DNA of 64,000 bases, taken from the NCBI RefSeq assembly GCF_003474435.1, contig NZ_QRNF01000017.1:1-64000 (forward strand), written 5' to 3'. Below the pieces are notes generated by a model. That model was not told the origin of the DNA, made no database searches, and saw only the letters and a list, made by a program, of their open reading frames with translations. The DNA is from Ruminococcus sp. AF46-10NS. Its GTDB lineage: Bacteria > Bacillota > Clostridia > Lachnospirales > Lachnospiraceae. Below, in pieces: positions 1 through 9,121 of the stretch (its first letter is position 1; the number at the start of each line of letters is the position of its first letter). The position numbers and the translations under genes were made by a program.

Positions 1-57
<57 letters not shown>

Positions 58-271
58 TTTGATTCATTTACTCAAGACAACCGTTTGGCTATCTCTCGTT
101 TTTACTGCTAAATAGGTTGTAACTCCGACTCGCTTTCGCTCACCGGAGCAGGTTCATGCTTTCGCATTCACCCGAACCGTTCTTTAAATGTAAAGAAATT
201 TTCGAGAATCGTATGTGTTTCACTGTTTAGTTATCAAGGTTTGTTACGTCTGTCTCTCAGACAGCTCGTTT

Positions 272-300
272 ATTTTATCTCATCTCTTTTTGTTTGTCAA
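272..300 (-). promoter_or_regulatory. rRNA promoter P3 (proximal)
   Basis: On the minus strand TTGACA (295-300) is separated by 17 nt from TAAAAT (272-277). It is the nearest of three sigma-A promoters feeding the 16S gene. Confidence 0.8.
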
Positions 301-370
301 GCACTTTTTTAAGTTTTTTTCAAACATTTTTGAGTTAAGATTTTGTTGCCGCTTTGTTGGCGACTTGGAT

Positions 371-399
371 ACTTTATCATATCTTCTGTCTTTTGTCAA
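371..399 (-). promoter_or_regulatory. rRNA promoter P2
   Basis: TTGACA (394-399), a 17-nt spacer, then TAAAGT (371-376) on the minus strand. The consensus -35 with a slightly weak -10 is typical of tandem rrn promoters. Confidence 0.75.
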
Positions 400-473
400 T
401 TGTAAATTTCATTTTTCTGAAATTCTTTTTAATTGTTTGTTTTTCAAAAACAATTATTTGCGACAGCTCAGTT

Positions 474-502
474 ATAATACCACTGGGAGTTATGCTTGTC
501 AA
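474..502 (-). promoter_or_regulatory. rRNA promoter P1 (distal)
   Basis: TTGACA (497-502), a 17-nt spacer, then TATTAT (474-479) on the minus strand. The transcript would have a leader of about 410 nt before 16S. Confidence 0.8.
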
Positions 503-589
503 CCATAAAATTCAATTTTTTTGGATTATTTTGTTTGTTTGGGTAAATGTGTTAATTTCCATTGACTTCCGTTGACATGGAAGGCCCTG

Positions 590-800
590 TTGGCTACGCA
601 CGTCACATTTCCAATGTGGACAGTGCGAGGGAAGGCGATCTCAGAGTTCCGAAGCCCGAACGCCCTCCCTCGCGCTCCCACCCCGTTGGGCACGGAACTT
701 GTGTTACATCTTCGATGTGTAACACTATTGACTTTTGTCTGTATGCTTCGGTATTCAATAATGGAACGTTATGCCGAAGATGTTCCTCACGTCACACTAT
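590..800. repeat. Cluster of hairpins, gene-free
   Basis: No convincing gene lies between 560 and 1170. This part holds several inverted repeats: 625-637 with 661-673 (GCGAGGGAAGGCG), 703-725 (TGTTACATC/GATGTGTAACA), and about 747-780 (CTTCGGTAT/ATGCCGAAG). It may be a small repeat element or spacer RNA; function unknown. Confidence 0.4.
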
Positions 801-905
801 TCTGACCGCATCGTCATATTAATACCGTCTCACACCACCCTACTCACCAATACAGGACAGGACGCAATCGCGTCCGCATCCGTCCTTCACCGAATTGACT
901 ACCAG

Positions 906-1103
906 CCGTGGAGCTGGGGTCTGTCCGGGCAACTCTGCAGGAGGGTCGAAACTACTTGGGCTGCGGGGATCGGCGTTATTTTCAAAAATCCTGCTGTCTG
1001 AGCGCAGCGAGTTCAGGATTTTTGGAAATGGTTTTAGCCGATTCACGGAGTCCTAGTAGTTTCCCCCGCCGAAGCCCTGCCCGGCCAGACCCCAGCTCCA
1101 CGG
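906..1103. repeat. Long imperfect inverted repeat (~198 bp)
   Basis: The outer arms 906-931 and 1078-1103 pair almost perfectly (CCGTGGAGCTGGGGTCTG then CCGGGCA). Inner arms also pair: ATCGGC 969-974 with 1037-1042, and AAAAATCCTG 984-993 with 1014-1023. The whole block could fold into one long cruciform or hairpin. It carries no gene and looks like a non-autonomous repeat element between the rrn operon and the ZorAB-like operon. Confidence 0.6.
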
Positions 1104-1176
1104 CGTACGTTCGTTAATACAAAAAAGAAGCTCCAGACCACAAACATCGCAGCCCGAAACCTCTCCACTTCACATA

Positions 1177-2316
1177 TCAATTTTTCTTACTATCTGACTT
1201 CGGACTACCAGAATCTGCCGAAGAATCCTTACCATCATCTTTTTTTGCCTTCTTATCTGCACCGGCCTTGCTATCCTTACTTTCAGAAGTACCATCTGCC
1301 TGCATGATCTTGTTCAGCTCCTGGATCATTTCCTCATCTTTGAGCCGAAACTTCACCTCTACACGCCTGGACGCATCCTTATCCACATTTCCATCCGCAT
1401 CCAGAACAGGATCCGACATGGAATGTCCATTAACAGTCAGGCAATCCTGAAGTTCCTGAATCTGTTTATCCTTCAAAAAATCCCCCTCAATATCCAGAAG
1501 ATACTGAGCCACAGCCAGAGACCTCTTCTGTGACAGTTCCAGATTATAGCTGTAATCACCATCCGTATCTGTATAACCATCAATAATGATCTCACCAAGA
1601 TACTTCTTATAAGAATCAGCCAGAAGAACCTTACAATATGTAGGCAACACCATAGACAACGTCATCTTACCGGAATCCGTAAGTTCAGCCTGATCATAAT
1701 CAAACATAACGTTAGCGTTCAATGTCAGCGCACCAGTCTGGGAATCAATATCAACATTGAGATTCTTTTTTGAAAATTCCTTCTGCAAAGCCTCCACAAC
1801 TTCAGCCTTCACGCCAATGATCTTATCGATCTTCTGCTGCTGAGTTGCCAAAAGCTCTGTCTTTTCATCCAGTGCAGACTGCTGCTCCTCAAGAGTATCC
1901 TGCTGGGCACTAAGTTTCTTTTTCTGCGAAGCCAGCTTCTTCTGCTGCTCCTCAAGTGTTTTCTGCTGTTTCTCGAGGGTCTTTTGCTGTTCTGTAAGCC
2001 TCTCCGCCAGAGAAGAAAGCTTTTCATCCTGAGATTTGATCGTTTCATCCTTGGACTTGATCTGTTCATCCTGACTTTTCAAAGTACCAGCCTGCTCATC
2101 AAGAGTCTTCTGTTTCTCCAGAAGTTCTTCCGTATACGTCTCCTGAAGAGCAATTTTTTCATCCCGCTCCTTCAGGCTGTCATCATAGCTCTTCTGTGCC
2201 TGAAAAAGGGTAACGCACATGATCAGCACAAAAAGAAGCAGAACACCTGCCATCATGTCCGAATAAGAACGCCAGATATTGAAGCCTCCATCCTCTGACC
2301 TTCGTTTTTTGCGCAT
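1177..2316 (-). CDS. ZorB/MotB-like OmpA-domain protein
   Basis: The protein has one N-terminal membrane segment (about residues 20-40, preceded by a basic RKKRR stretch). A long coiled coil of near-heptad Q/K/E repeats follows to about residue 170. An OmpA/MotB peptidoglycan-binding domain spans about 185-330 (motifs DGYTDTDGDYSYN and LSQKRSLAVAQYL). The tail is Lys/Ser/Asp-rich. This is the layout of a stator B subunit that anchors a proton-channel complex to the wall. It lies directly downstream of the MotA/ZorA-like gene with a 15-nt gap. I use the ATG at 2316, behind AAAGGAG; a TTG at 2322 is possible. No flagellar genes are nearby. The pairing resembles ZorAB of Zorya, but that is a family-level inference. 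Confidence 0.75.
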   Translation of the reverse strand: MRKKRRSEDGGFNIWRSYSDMMAGVLLLFVLIMCVTLFQAQKSYDDSLKERDEKIALQETYTEELLEKQKTLDEQAGTLKSQDEQIKSKDETIKSQDEKLSSLAERLTEQQKTLEKQQKTLEEQQKKLASQKKKLSAQQDTLEEQQSALDEKTELLATQQQKIDKIIGVKAEVVEALQKEFSKKNLNVDIDSQTGALTLNANVMFDYDQAELTDSGKMTLSMVLPTYCKVLLADSYKKYLGEIIIDGYTDTDGDYSYNLELSQKRSLAVAQYLLDIEGDFLKDKQIQELQDCLTVNGHSMSDPVLDADGNVDKDASRRVEVKFRLKDEEMIQELNKIMQADGTSESKDSKAGADKKAKKDDGKDSSADSGSPKSDSKKN

Positions 2317-2331
2317 TAACAATTCTCTCCT

Positions 2332-3993
2332 TTATTTAAATAAGCCAAAACGTCCCTTCTGGGCTACTTTTGTCATCTCACGGATACTCCTCTCAATCTC
2401 ATCAAGAAGAGCCTCCTGTCTCGCACCCTGGCCATCCAGAAGATCTTCCAGACTGTCAAGTTTCTCCTTCAGTTCCTGCACCCCGGCACCGCTTCCATAT
2501 CCCCACGGCTGACCGGCAACCAGATGAATATCACGATTATTCTTCGCAGTCTTGATCTCAGAAAGAAGTCTGCGCACCTCATCCAATGTTGCACTGACCA
2601 TTTTCTGGCTCTCTGTGAATTCATTCATCTTAGTCTCAAAATTCCCGATCATCTTCTTATCTTCACGAAGAAGCTCTGCACTGATCTTATTGGAATCTGC
2701 TGCGGTCTTCATGCCCTCCGCTGCACTGTCCACATACTGGCGCATAGACTCATTGCAGGACTTCCAAAGATCAGACGATGCTTTTTCATTCTCGTGCATA
2801 TGCTCTGCAAGCTTCTCATACTCTCTCTTCTGAAGCTGCTGGATCATCTGGTTATCACGGATAATACGGTCTGCAGTCTTCATATATTTACTCTGCATCT
2901 CATCGATCTCTGTGATAGCATCACGCATAGCTCGTTCCTGTTTGGTAAAGGTTTCGCTCAGCTGGCTACTCATGGTCTTATAGAGCTCGGAGGTATACTC
3001 TGTATTATCCTTCTGTGCTTTCTTAAGTTCTGACAGAGCATCATTAAAGTCCTCAAACTGCATCTGAAAAGCTCCGTGCATCTCACTCAAAAATGTATCT
3101 AGGATCTCGCGGATAGCATCCTGCTGCCCTTTAGTCACAGAAGCAGTCAGCATATCAAGGGAATCGTTCATCTTCCGGAATGTCGGTGTGATCACCTTCT
3201 CAAAGCTGTCTGCCATCTGCACGGAAAACTGTTCTGCCATTTGTTTCATGGCCTCAGTCTGTGTCTTCTGGCTGGAAACAAGAAGATTCCATGATTCATT
3301 CTCTGCAGTAGGCAGTACCAGTGCATGAAAACGATCCAGAAAGTCCTGCATAGCCTGGGACATGGAAGAATATCCGCTCTTCATCCCGAATGTATACACA
3401 ACAGACAGCGCAACGCCATAAATAGAAGTGAGAAACGCAACCTTGATTCCATCTACCAGTGCAGATACGGAAGTTGTCATCACCTCATAATCCGTAGGCT
3501 GAAAATTCTTCAGTCCCCACACAAGACCAATAAATGTACCAAGAATACCAAGGCTTGTAAAAATATCCGGAGCCATCTCCAGAAGACGCTTGTGAATATG
3601 AACATCCACATCATCAATGTTCACGAAGTCCTCCACCTCAGCAATTCCTTCTTCTGTCCGGCTGATGCTGTCGACAAAATCATCCATCTTCTTATCCAGA
3701 TATTTGTCGCCAAAAAGCCCCCGTAACTGACCAATTTCTTCTTTTCTGGCTCTTCCCGGAAGCTGAAACACTTCTGTGATCTCACTTGCTCCATGCCTCA
3801 GAGCTGCTGTCAGATTATCCATCCGGTATAACCCGGCAAAAAGTCCCACAGCATATATGATCACCATGATCCCCAGAAAAGCAAAATTATAAAATAATAC
3901 ATTTCCGGACCCCTTACCCACATAAGCAGTGAGCGTCGCTGCTGCAGCGGCTACTGCCAGAAACAGCACTGTATTCATAAACTTTTTTCCCAT
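2332..3993 (-). CDS. ZorA/MotA-like proton-channel subunit with long coiled-coil tail
   Basis: This is a MotA/TolQ/ExbB-type protein. Two membrane segments lie at about residues 8-55. The conserved channel region with two more segments is at about 140-210 (APDIFTSLGILGTFIGLVWGL and the following ALVDGIKVAFLTSIYGVALS). It then carries about 340 residues of predicted helical coiled coil, far longer than flagellar MotA. A long cytoplasmic tail is the hallmark of ZorA in Zorya anti-phage systems. Start at 3993 behind GGGGAGG. It is first in a two-gene operon with the OmpA-domain partner. No ZorC, ZorD or ZorE effector is in the window, so calling it defence is only a possibility; other roles of MotAB-like pairs remain open. 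Confidence 0.75.
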   Translation of the reverse strand: MGKKFMNTVLFLAVAAAAATLTAYVGKGSGNVLFYNFAFLGIMVIIYAVGLFAGLYRMDNLTAALRHGASEITEVFQLPGRARKEEIGQLRGLFGDKYLDKKMDDFVDSISRTEEGIAEVEDFVNIDDVDVHIHKRLLEMAPDIFTSLGILGTFIGLVWGLKNFQPTDYEVMTTSVSALVDGIKVAFLTSIYGVALSVVYTFGMKSGYSSMSQAMQDFLDRFHALVLPTAENESWNLLVSSQKTQTEAMKQMAEQFSVQMADSFEKVITPTFRKMNDSLDMLTASVTKGQQDAIREILDTFLSEMHGAFQMQFEDFNDALSELKKAQKDNTEYTSELYKTMSSQLSETFTKQERAMRDAITEIDEMQSKYMKTADRIIRDNQMIQQLQKREYEKLAEHMHENEKASSDLWKSCNESMRQYVDSAAEGMKTAADSNKISAELLREDKKMIGNFETKMNEFTESQKMVSATLDEVRRLLSEIKTAKNNRDIHLVAGQPWGYGSGAGVQELKEKLDSLEDLLDGQGARQEALLDEIERSIREMTKVAQKGRFGLFK

Positions 3994-4089
3994 AATTTGC
4001 CTCCCCTTATTCTATAGCATTTTCATAAATTACTGCTATATTTTCGAAAAAAGTCTGTCTTTTGTACCATAGTATCATAACACATCCTA

Positions 4090-4148
4090 CAAAACAACAG
4101 TAAAGGACAATTCCCCTTCAAAAAGAACTGTCCTTGTTACTGTTCACT
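4090..4148 (-). terminator. Hairpin terminator after feoA
   Basis: On the minus strand CAGTAACAAGGACA pairs with TGTCCTTTACTG around a 19-nt loop and is followed by TTGTTTTG. It sits just past the FeoA gene. Confidence 0.55.
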
Positions 4149-4165
4149 GGCAATATCCCGCGAGG
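4136..4165 (+). repeat. Partial copy of a dispersed repeat
   Basis: These 30 nt match the reverse complement of 21971-22000 at 27 of 30 positions. That second site is one end of an element with terminal inverted repeats, so this looks like a solo end. Confidence 0.55.
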
Positions 4166-4193
4166 ATAAAAATATCCGCTGCTTATTTAACAT

Positions 4194-4406
4194 TCACACC
4201 TTGATCCTGCAGGCTGCATCATCACTGATCAGGATTCTTCGTCCTCTGACACCAACAATCACGCCTCCGAGGATCCGGCTGATCACCTGTACACTCTTGC
4301 CTTCCCTGACATCATACTGCCTGATCTGATCCATGATCTCCGGCATTCCGGTCATCCATTTGATGGTATAACTTTCACCTGCATTGGTCTCATTTAATGA
4401 CTGCAT
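4194..4406 (-). CDS. feoA: FeoA-domain protein (orphan)
   Basis: Small protein (70-76 aa) with the SH3-like FeoA fold pattern: a TGMPEIMDQIRQYDVREGKSVQV core, then an ILGGVIVGVRGRRILIS segment matching the usual FeoA G-rich strand pair. FeoA normally assists the FeoB ferrous-iron transporter, but no feoB is adjacent, so its partner is unknown. I favour the ATG at 4406 because GGGGTGA lies 5 nt upstream; an in-frame ATG at 4424 has no clear ribosome site. Confidence 0.75.
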   Translation of the reverse strand: MQSLNETNAGESYTIKWMTGMPEIMDQIRQYDVREGKSVQVISRILGGVIVGVRGRRILISDDAACRIKV

Positions 4407-4658
4407 ATACTCACCCCATTTCATATGTCACGTCACTGTCGGTAATTATTCTCTCTCCTTGTGTAATCTTTTGAATTAACGCGCAATTCTGTATATTTAT
4501 AGAATTAGGAGAGTTTAACTTTTATTTTTCTGAAATATTTGTTTCTTCTGTATATTTTATCTCGCTTTATCATAATTAGTCAATCGCAACCTGTATATTT
4601 TTCACAAAAAAACAACGCAGAACAACCACTACAGTTATTCTGCGTTTCTCAGTACTAT

Positions 4659-5267
4659 TTATGCGTAAACTTTGTCTTCTTCCAGAAGTACTGTTTTCCC
4701 ATTCTTCACTTCCACAAGATTGACACAGCAGTTCGGAGGCACGCATCCGTGCCAGAAATTTTCCGGATCATGATAGATATTCTGGAGGAGTGCACGGACT
4801 GCACATCCGTGGGAAGCAACCAGAACCGTTTTATCCGCAAGGGACGGATCTGAAGTTTTTTCTTCCCAGAAATCTTTTGTGCGGGCAATCACATCAAAGA
4901 TATCCTCTCCATTTTCCGGCCGTTTAAAATTCACAGGATCACGAAAAAATGTTTCAACCTGCGGATCAATATAATTCCCTTCTGCATCTCTCACACAGCC
5001 GCCTTCCAGATCACCGAAATTAATCTCCTGAATACGCTTGTCCGGTATGATTGGAACATTTCGGTCGCCCAGAACGCACTCTGCCGTCTGCCTTGCCCTT
5101 GAAAGCGGACTGGTAAAACAGATATCAAACTTTACATCCTTTAAAGCCTCGCCTGTTTTTTCCGCAAGGAGAATCCCTTCTTTCGCAAGAGGAACATCCG
5201 CTGCACCCTGGAGCTTTTTTAATTTATTCCACTCTGTCAGGCCATGTCTTACAATATAGATCAGCAT
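4659..5267 (-). CDS. Histidine phosphatase family protein
   Basis: 202 aa with the phosphoglycerate-mutase-type motif IVRHGLTEWN at the very N-terminus (catalytic His in RHG), the TSPLSRARQTAE block at about 55-66, and the second catalytic His in ASHGCAVRAL at about 150. The start codon overlaps the pheT stop codon as TGATG, so it is the last gene of the pheS-pheT unit and probably translationally coupled. The family ranges from true mutases to broad phosphatases; substrate unknown. Confidence 0.9.
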   Translation of the reverse strand: MLIYIVRHGLTEWNKLKKLQGAADVPLAKEGILLAEKTGEALKDVKFDICFTSPLSRARQTAECVLGDRNVPIIPDKRIQEINFGDLEGGCVRDAEGNYIDPQVETFFRDPVNFKRPENGEDIFDVIARTKDFWEEKTSDPSLADKTVLVASHGCAVRALLQNIYHDPENFWHGCVPPNCCVNLVEVKNGKTVLLEEDKVYA

Positions 5268-7684
5268 CAGCTTCTCAGCTCGATTCCAAGTCCGTTCAGT
5301 CCGTTCATGATCTTCTTCATTACTGCTGAGATCTCATTCTCTCCAAGAGTCTTGTCATGAGCACGGAATACCAGTGAATAAGCCATGGATTTGAAGCCTT
5401 TCTCAATCTGTGCACCTTCATAGATATCAAACAGCTGATAGCTCTCCAGAATGTTTCCGCCTCTCTGGTCAAAGATCGCCTCGATCTGTCCTGCAAGAAC
5501 TTCGTGAGGAACTACAAGGCTTAAGTCACGTGTTACCGCCGGATATTTTGCAATTCCGGTATATTTGTGGTTGAATCCTGCAAATTCAAGAACATCCAGG
5601 ATATCGATCACTGCAATATACGCCTTCTCACCAATGGAGTAGTTATCTGCAACAGATGGATGAACCTCTCCTAAATATCCGACAACTTTACCCTCATAAA
5701 TCATATTTGCCTGTCTTCCAGGATGAAGGAATGGCTTCGCGCTCTTCGGATCATAAGTAATTTTTTTCTTCATGCCTATTTTCTCAAAGAACTCCTCGCA
5801 TACACCTTTCATGTCGAAGAAATCACCTTTTCCATACATTCCAAGTGTAAACATGGTACGCTCATCCGGAAGCTCTGTGATCGGCAGTGACTTCGGAAGA
5901 TAAACATTTCCAAGTTCGTAAAGACGAACATCTTTGTTACGTCTGTTATAGTTAGTGGAAAGGGATGCAAGCATACCGTTCAGTGTACTTGTACGCATGA
6001 TGCTGTAGTCCTCTCCAAGCGGATTACTGATAGTGATAACTTTGCGAAGATCACTGTCTGCAGGGATACAGAGCTTATCAAATACCTTCGGGCTTTCGAA
6101 AGAATAGGACATTCCTTCTGAAAATCCGCAGTACTCGGCAATATCTCTTGCAACTTCCTGAATACGAAGCTTGAACGGAAGTTTACCCGTTGTAGCCTCT
6201 CCTGTAGGAAGTGTCATCGGAATCTTATCATAACCGTAAAATCTTGCAACTTCCTCGGCAACATCTGCATTACAGTGGATATCCTGACGGAAAGTAGGTG
6301 CAACGATCTCATCTGTCTTCTCGTCATACGCCAGCTCTACACGTCCGAGATATTCGATCATCTCTTCTTTTGTAAGACTGGTTCCAAGAAGCTTGTTGAT
6401 CTTCTCCGGCTCAAATTTAACTCTGGATGGCTCTCTTGTCTCATTGCAGACATCAACCATTCCTCCGACAACCTCACCTGCGCCAAGCTCTTCCATCAGC
6501 TGGCATGCGCGGTCAATAGCTGCCTGTGCATTGTTCGGGTCAAGACCTTTCTCGAATTTACCGGAAGCATCTGTACGAAGACCGATTCTCTTGGAAGAAA
6601 GACGGATACTTGTTCCATCGAAGCATGCAGCCTCAAAAAGAACTGTCTTCACATCATCTGTGATCATGGAGTTTTCACCACCCATGATACCGGCAATACC
6701 AACTGCTTTCTCACCATCGCAGATCATCAGAACGTTCTCGTCCATAGTACGCTCCTGGCCATCCAGTGTAACAAATTTCTCATCCTTTCCCGCACGACGT
6801 ACAACGATCTCTTTGTTTGCAATAGTATCCAGGTCATACGCATGCATCGGCTGTCCAAACTCTTCCATTACGTAGTTTGTAATATCAACCAGATTGTTGA
6901 TCGGACGGATTCCGTTGGAAGCAAGGCATCTCTGCATCCACTTCGGAGACGGACCGATCTTGACATTTTTTACAACTCTTGCACAGTAGCGCGGGCAGAG
7001 CTCCGGATCCTGCACAGTAACCTTTACATAATCGGAAGCTTTTTCATCATTTCCCTTAATCTCTACAACAGGCGGGCAGAATTTCTTCTGAAAAGTTGCT
7101 GCTGCCTCTCTTGCGATTCCAAGAACACCGTAGCAATCCACACGGTTGGAAGTAATCTCATACTCAAATACCACATCGTCAAGACCAAGTGCTTTAACAG
7201 CACTCTCACCGACTACTGCATCCTCAGGAAAAATATAGATTCCGTACTCCGGTGCTTCCGGATACATCTCTCTTGTACTTCCCAGCTCTTCAATGGAGCA
7301 CATCATACCGCAGGACTCCACGCCGCGAAGTTTGCCTTTTTTGATCTTGATTCCGCCAGCAGTCATTTTTCCGTCATGACCGCCTGCAACACGTCCGCCA
7401 TCAAGAACAACCGGAACTTTGTCTCCCTCTTTTACATTCGGAGCCCCTGTTACGATCTGTACACTCTCTGTTCCGATATTTACCTGGCAGATGATCAGCT
7501 TGTCTGCATCCGGATGTTTCTCGATCTTGTCGATCTGACCGATCACGATTTTGTCAAGATCTGCATCCAGCTCTGTAAAGCCTTCTACCTTTGTACCTGT
7601 TAAAGTCATGGCATCTGTATATTCCTGTGCCGTTACATCCAGATCCGGCACATATGTTTTAATCCAAGATAATGAAGTATTCAT
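5267..7684 (-). CDS. pheT: Phenylalanine-tRNA ligase beta subunit
   Basis: 805 aa, normal length. The N-terminal tRNA-binding OB domain (about 40-150) is followed by the B3/B4 editing domain (GVESCGMMCS, then the YEITSNRVDCYGVLGIARE region), the B5 domain, the catalytic-like core, and a C-terminal ferredoxin-fold anticodon-binding domain (YPAVTRDLSLVV onward). It forms the alpha2-beta2 synthetase with PheS, 51 nt upstream. Start at 7684 behind AGAAGGG. The operon is under the T-box at 8836-9085. Confidence 0.97.
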   Translation of the reverse strand: MNTSLSWIKTYVPDLDVTAQEYTDAMTLTGTKVEGFTELDADLDKIVIGQIDKIEKHPDADKLIICQVNIGTESVQIVTGAPNVKEGDKVPVVLDGGRVAGGHDGKMTAGGIKIKKGKLRGVESCGMMCSIEELGSTREMYPEAPEYGIYIFPEDAVVGESAVKALGLDDVVFEYEITSNRVDCYGVLGIAREAAATFQKKFCPPVVEIKGNDEKASDYVKVTVQDPELCPRYCARVVKNVKIGPSPKWMQRCLASNGIRPINNLVDITNYVMEEFGQPMHAYDLDTIANKEIVVRRAGKDEKFVTLDGQERTMDENVLMICDGEKAVGIAGIMGGENSMITDDVKTVLFEAACFDGTSIRLSSKRIGLRTDASGKFEKGLDPNNAQAAIDRACQLMEELGAGEVVGGMVDVCNETREPSRVKFEPEKINKLLGTSLTKEEMIEYLGRVELAYDEKTDEIVAPTFRQDIHCNADVAEEVARFYGYDKIPMTLPTGEATTGKLPFKLRIQEVARDIAEYCGFSEGMSYSFESPKVFDKLCIPADSDLRKVITISNPLGEDYSIMRTSTLNGMLASLSTNYNRRNKDVRLYELGNVYLPKSLPITELPDERTMFTLGMYGKGDFFDMKGVCEEFFEKIGMKKKITYDPKSAKPFLHPGRQANMIYEGKVVGYLGEVHPSVADNYSIGEKAYIAVIDILDVLEFAGFNHKYTGIAKYPAVTRDLSLVVPHEVLAGQIEAIFDQRGGNILESYQLFDIYEGAQIEKGFKSMAYSLVFRAHDKTLGENEISAVMKKIMNGLNGLGIELRS

Positions 7685-7735
7685 TTTGGTTGTCCCTTCT
7701 TTTTTCTATATTTACTATAAGGATCTTCAGCTGTT

Positions 7736-8760
7736 TTAGAACTGTTTCAGGAATCTGCTGTCGTTCTCATACAGAAGACGCATATCATCGATCTCATATT
7801 TCAGAAGTGCGATACGCTCCAGACCTACACCAAAGGCAAATCCTGTATACTCATCCGGATCGATTCCGCACATACGGAGAACATTCGGATGAACCATACC
7901 GCAGCCAAGGATTTCGATCCAGCCGGAACCTTTACAGAAACGGCAGCCTTTTCCGCCGCATTTAAAGCAGGATACATCCACCTCTGCACTTGGCTCTGTG
8001 AACGGGAAGTGATGCGGACGGAATTTTGTCTTGGTTTCCGGTCCGAACAGCTCTTTTGCAAACTCCTGAAGAGTTCCCTTAAGGTCTGCAAAAGTAACGT
8101 TCTTATCAATAACAAGACCCTCGATCTGATGGAAAGAAGGAGAATGTGTTGCATCCACCTCATCAGAACGGAATACACGTCCAGGTGCGATCATACGAAT
8201 CGGAAGCTTGCCCTTCTCCATCTCACGTGCCTGAACCGGTGATGTCTGGGAACGAAGCAGAATGGAATCATTGATAAAGAAAGTATCCTGCTCATCTCTT
8301 GCCGGATGATTCTCCGGGATGTTCAGTTTTGTAAAGTTATAGTCTGCATACTCAACCTCCGGACCTTCTACAACCTCATATCCCATTCCAATGAAGATAC
8401 GTTCAACTTCTTCCAGAGCGATAGTGTTCGGATGACGATGACCGATCTTTGCCTTCTTTGCAGGAAGTGTTACATCGATAACCTCTGCTTTCATCTTCTC
8501 CTCACGGACTTTTTCCTCAAACTCTTTCCTGGAAGTTTCCAGAAGCTCCTCGATTTTTGCTCTTGTCTCATTGACAAGCTGACCAACCTCGGACGCTCCT
8601 CCGGAGCAACATCTTTCATACCTTTTAAGATTGCTGTAAGCTCACCTTTTTTTCCAAGATATGCAACACGCACATCGTTCAGCTTATCCAGGCCCTCGGA
8701 TTCCTCGATCCGTTTTCTGGCGTTCTCAGCCAGTTCCTGAAGTCTTTCTTTCATATCCAT
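7736..8760 (-). CDS. pheS: Phenylalanine-tRNA ligase alpha subunit, frameshifted in this sequence
   Basis: Two overlapping frames together encode a complete PheS. The N-terminal part starts at 8760 ([20 protein letters not shown]) and reads correctly to APEERP at about 8590. The rest reads in another frame: [20 protein letters not shown], on to the [15 protein letters not shown] region and the class II core with [19 protein letters not shown] and [12 protein letters not shown]. One base is missing near 8588 (CCGAGGTTGG; one extra A or G restores the frame). The gene is essential and normally single-copy, so a sequencing error is the likeliest reason. Repaired length is about 341 aa, as expected. 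Confidence 0.93.
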
Positions 8761-8835
8761 GGTCTTATTTCTCCTTTAAAATTTAAATGTTCAAATGATA
8801 CACAGCCTGATCTGAAAAATCCGGAATCAGGCAAT

Positions 8836-9085
8836 AAAAAAACCGTCCCTTATAAAAGGGACGGAATATCCGCGGTACCACCCAGTTTCCCGTAAAAAAA
8901 TCACGGGCATCTCCTGACTGCTTAACGCGCAGCACACGTCATCTCCTACTGCTACTTCAAAGAGGAAGCTCCGGTGGGAAATTCAAGGATCATCTGAACC
9001 CGGGGAAGCTTACAGCCGATGACTTCCCTTCTCTGTGAGAAAATAATCCTCTCTAGCACCTTCACAGCTTTTTCTGTCTTTTAAT
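8836..9085 (-). promoter_or_regulatory. T-box riboswitch, phenylalanine-specific
   Basis: On the minus strand this leader of pheST shows a T-box stem I, a candidate UUC (Phe) specifier in the segment CCTTGAATTTCCCACC near 8980, the T-box bulge region GGGTGGTACCGCGG (8870-8883), and a terminator CCGTCCCTTTTATAAGGGACGG followed by seven T (8836-8865). Uncharged tRNA-Phe would favour read-through into pheST. Confidence 0.93.
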
Positions 9086-9121
9086 ACTATGCCACAAGGT
9101 CTGCTTTCTGTCAAGCGCAAA

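Noticed and set aside
1177..3993. Complete Zorya defence system
   Set aside because: No ZorC, ZorD or ZorE-type gene is present on either side; only the motor pair can be supported.
6275..7603. 442-codon ORF on the plus strand opposite pheT
   Set aside because: It is the mirror of the pheT coding frame, Cys/Leu/Ser-rich like other antisense shadows, with no ribosome site.
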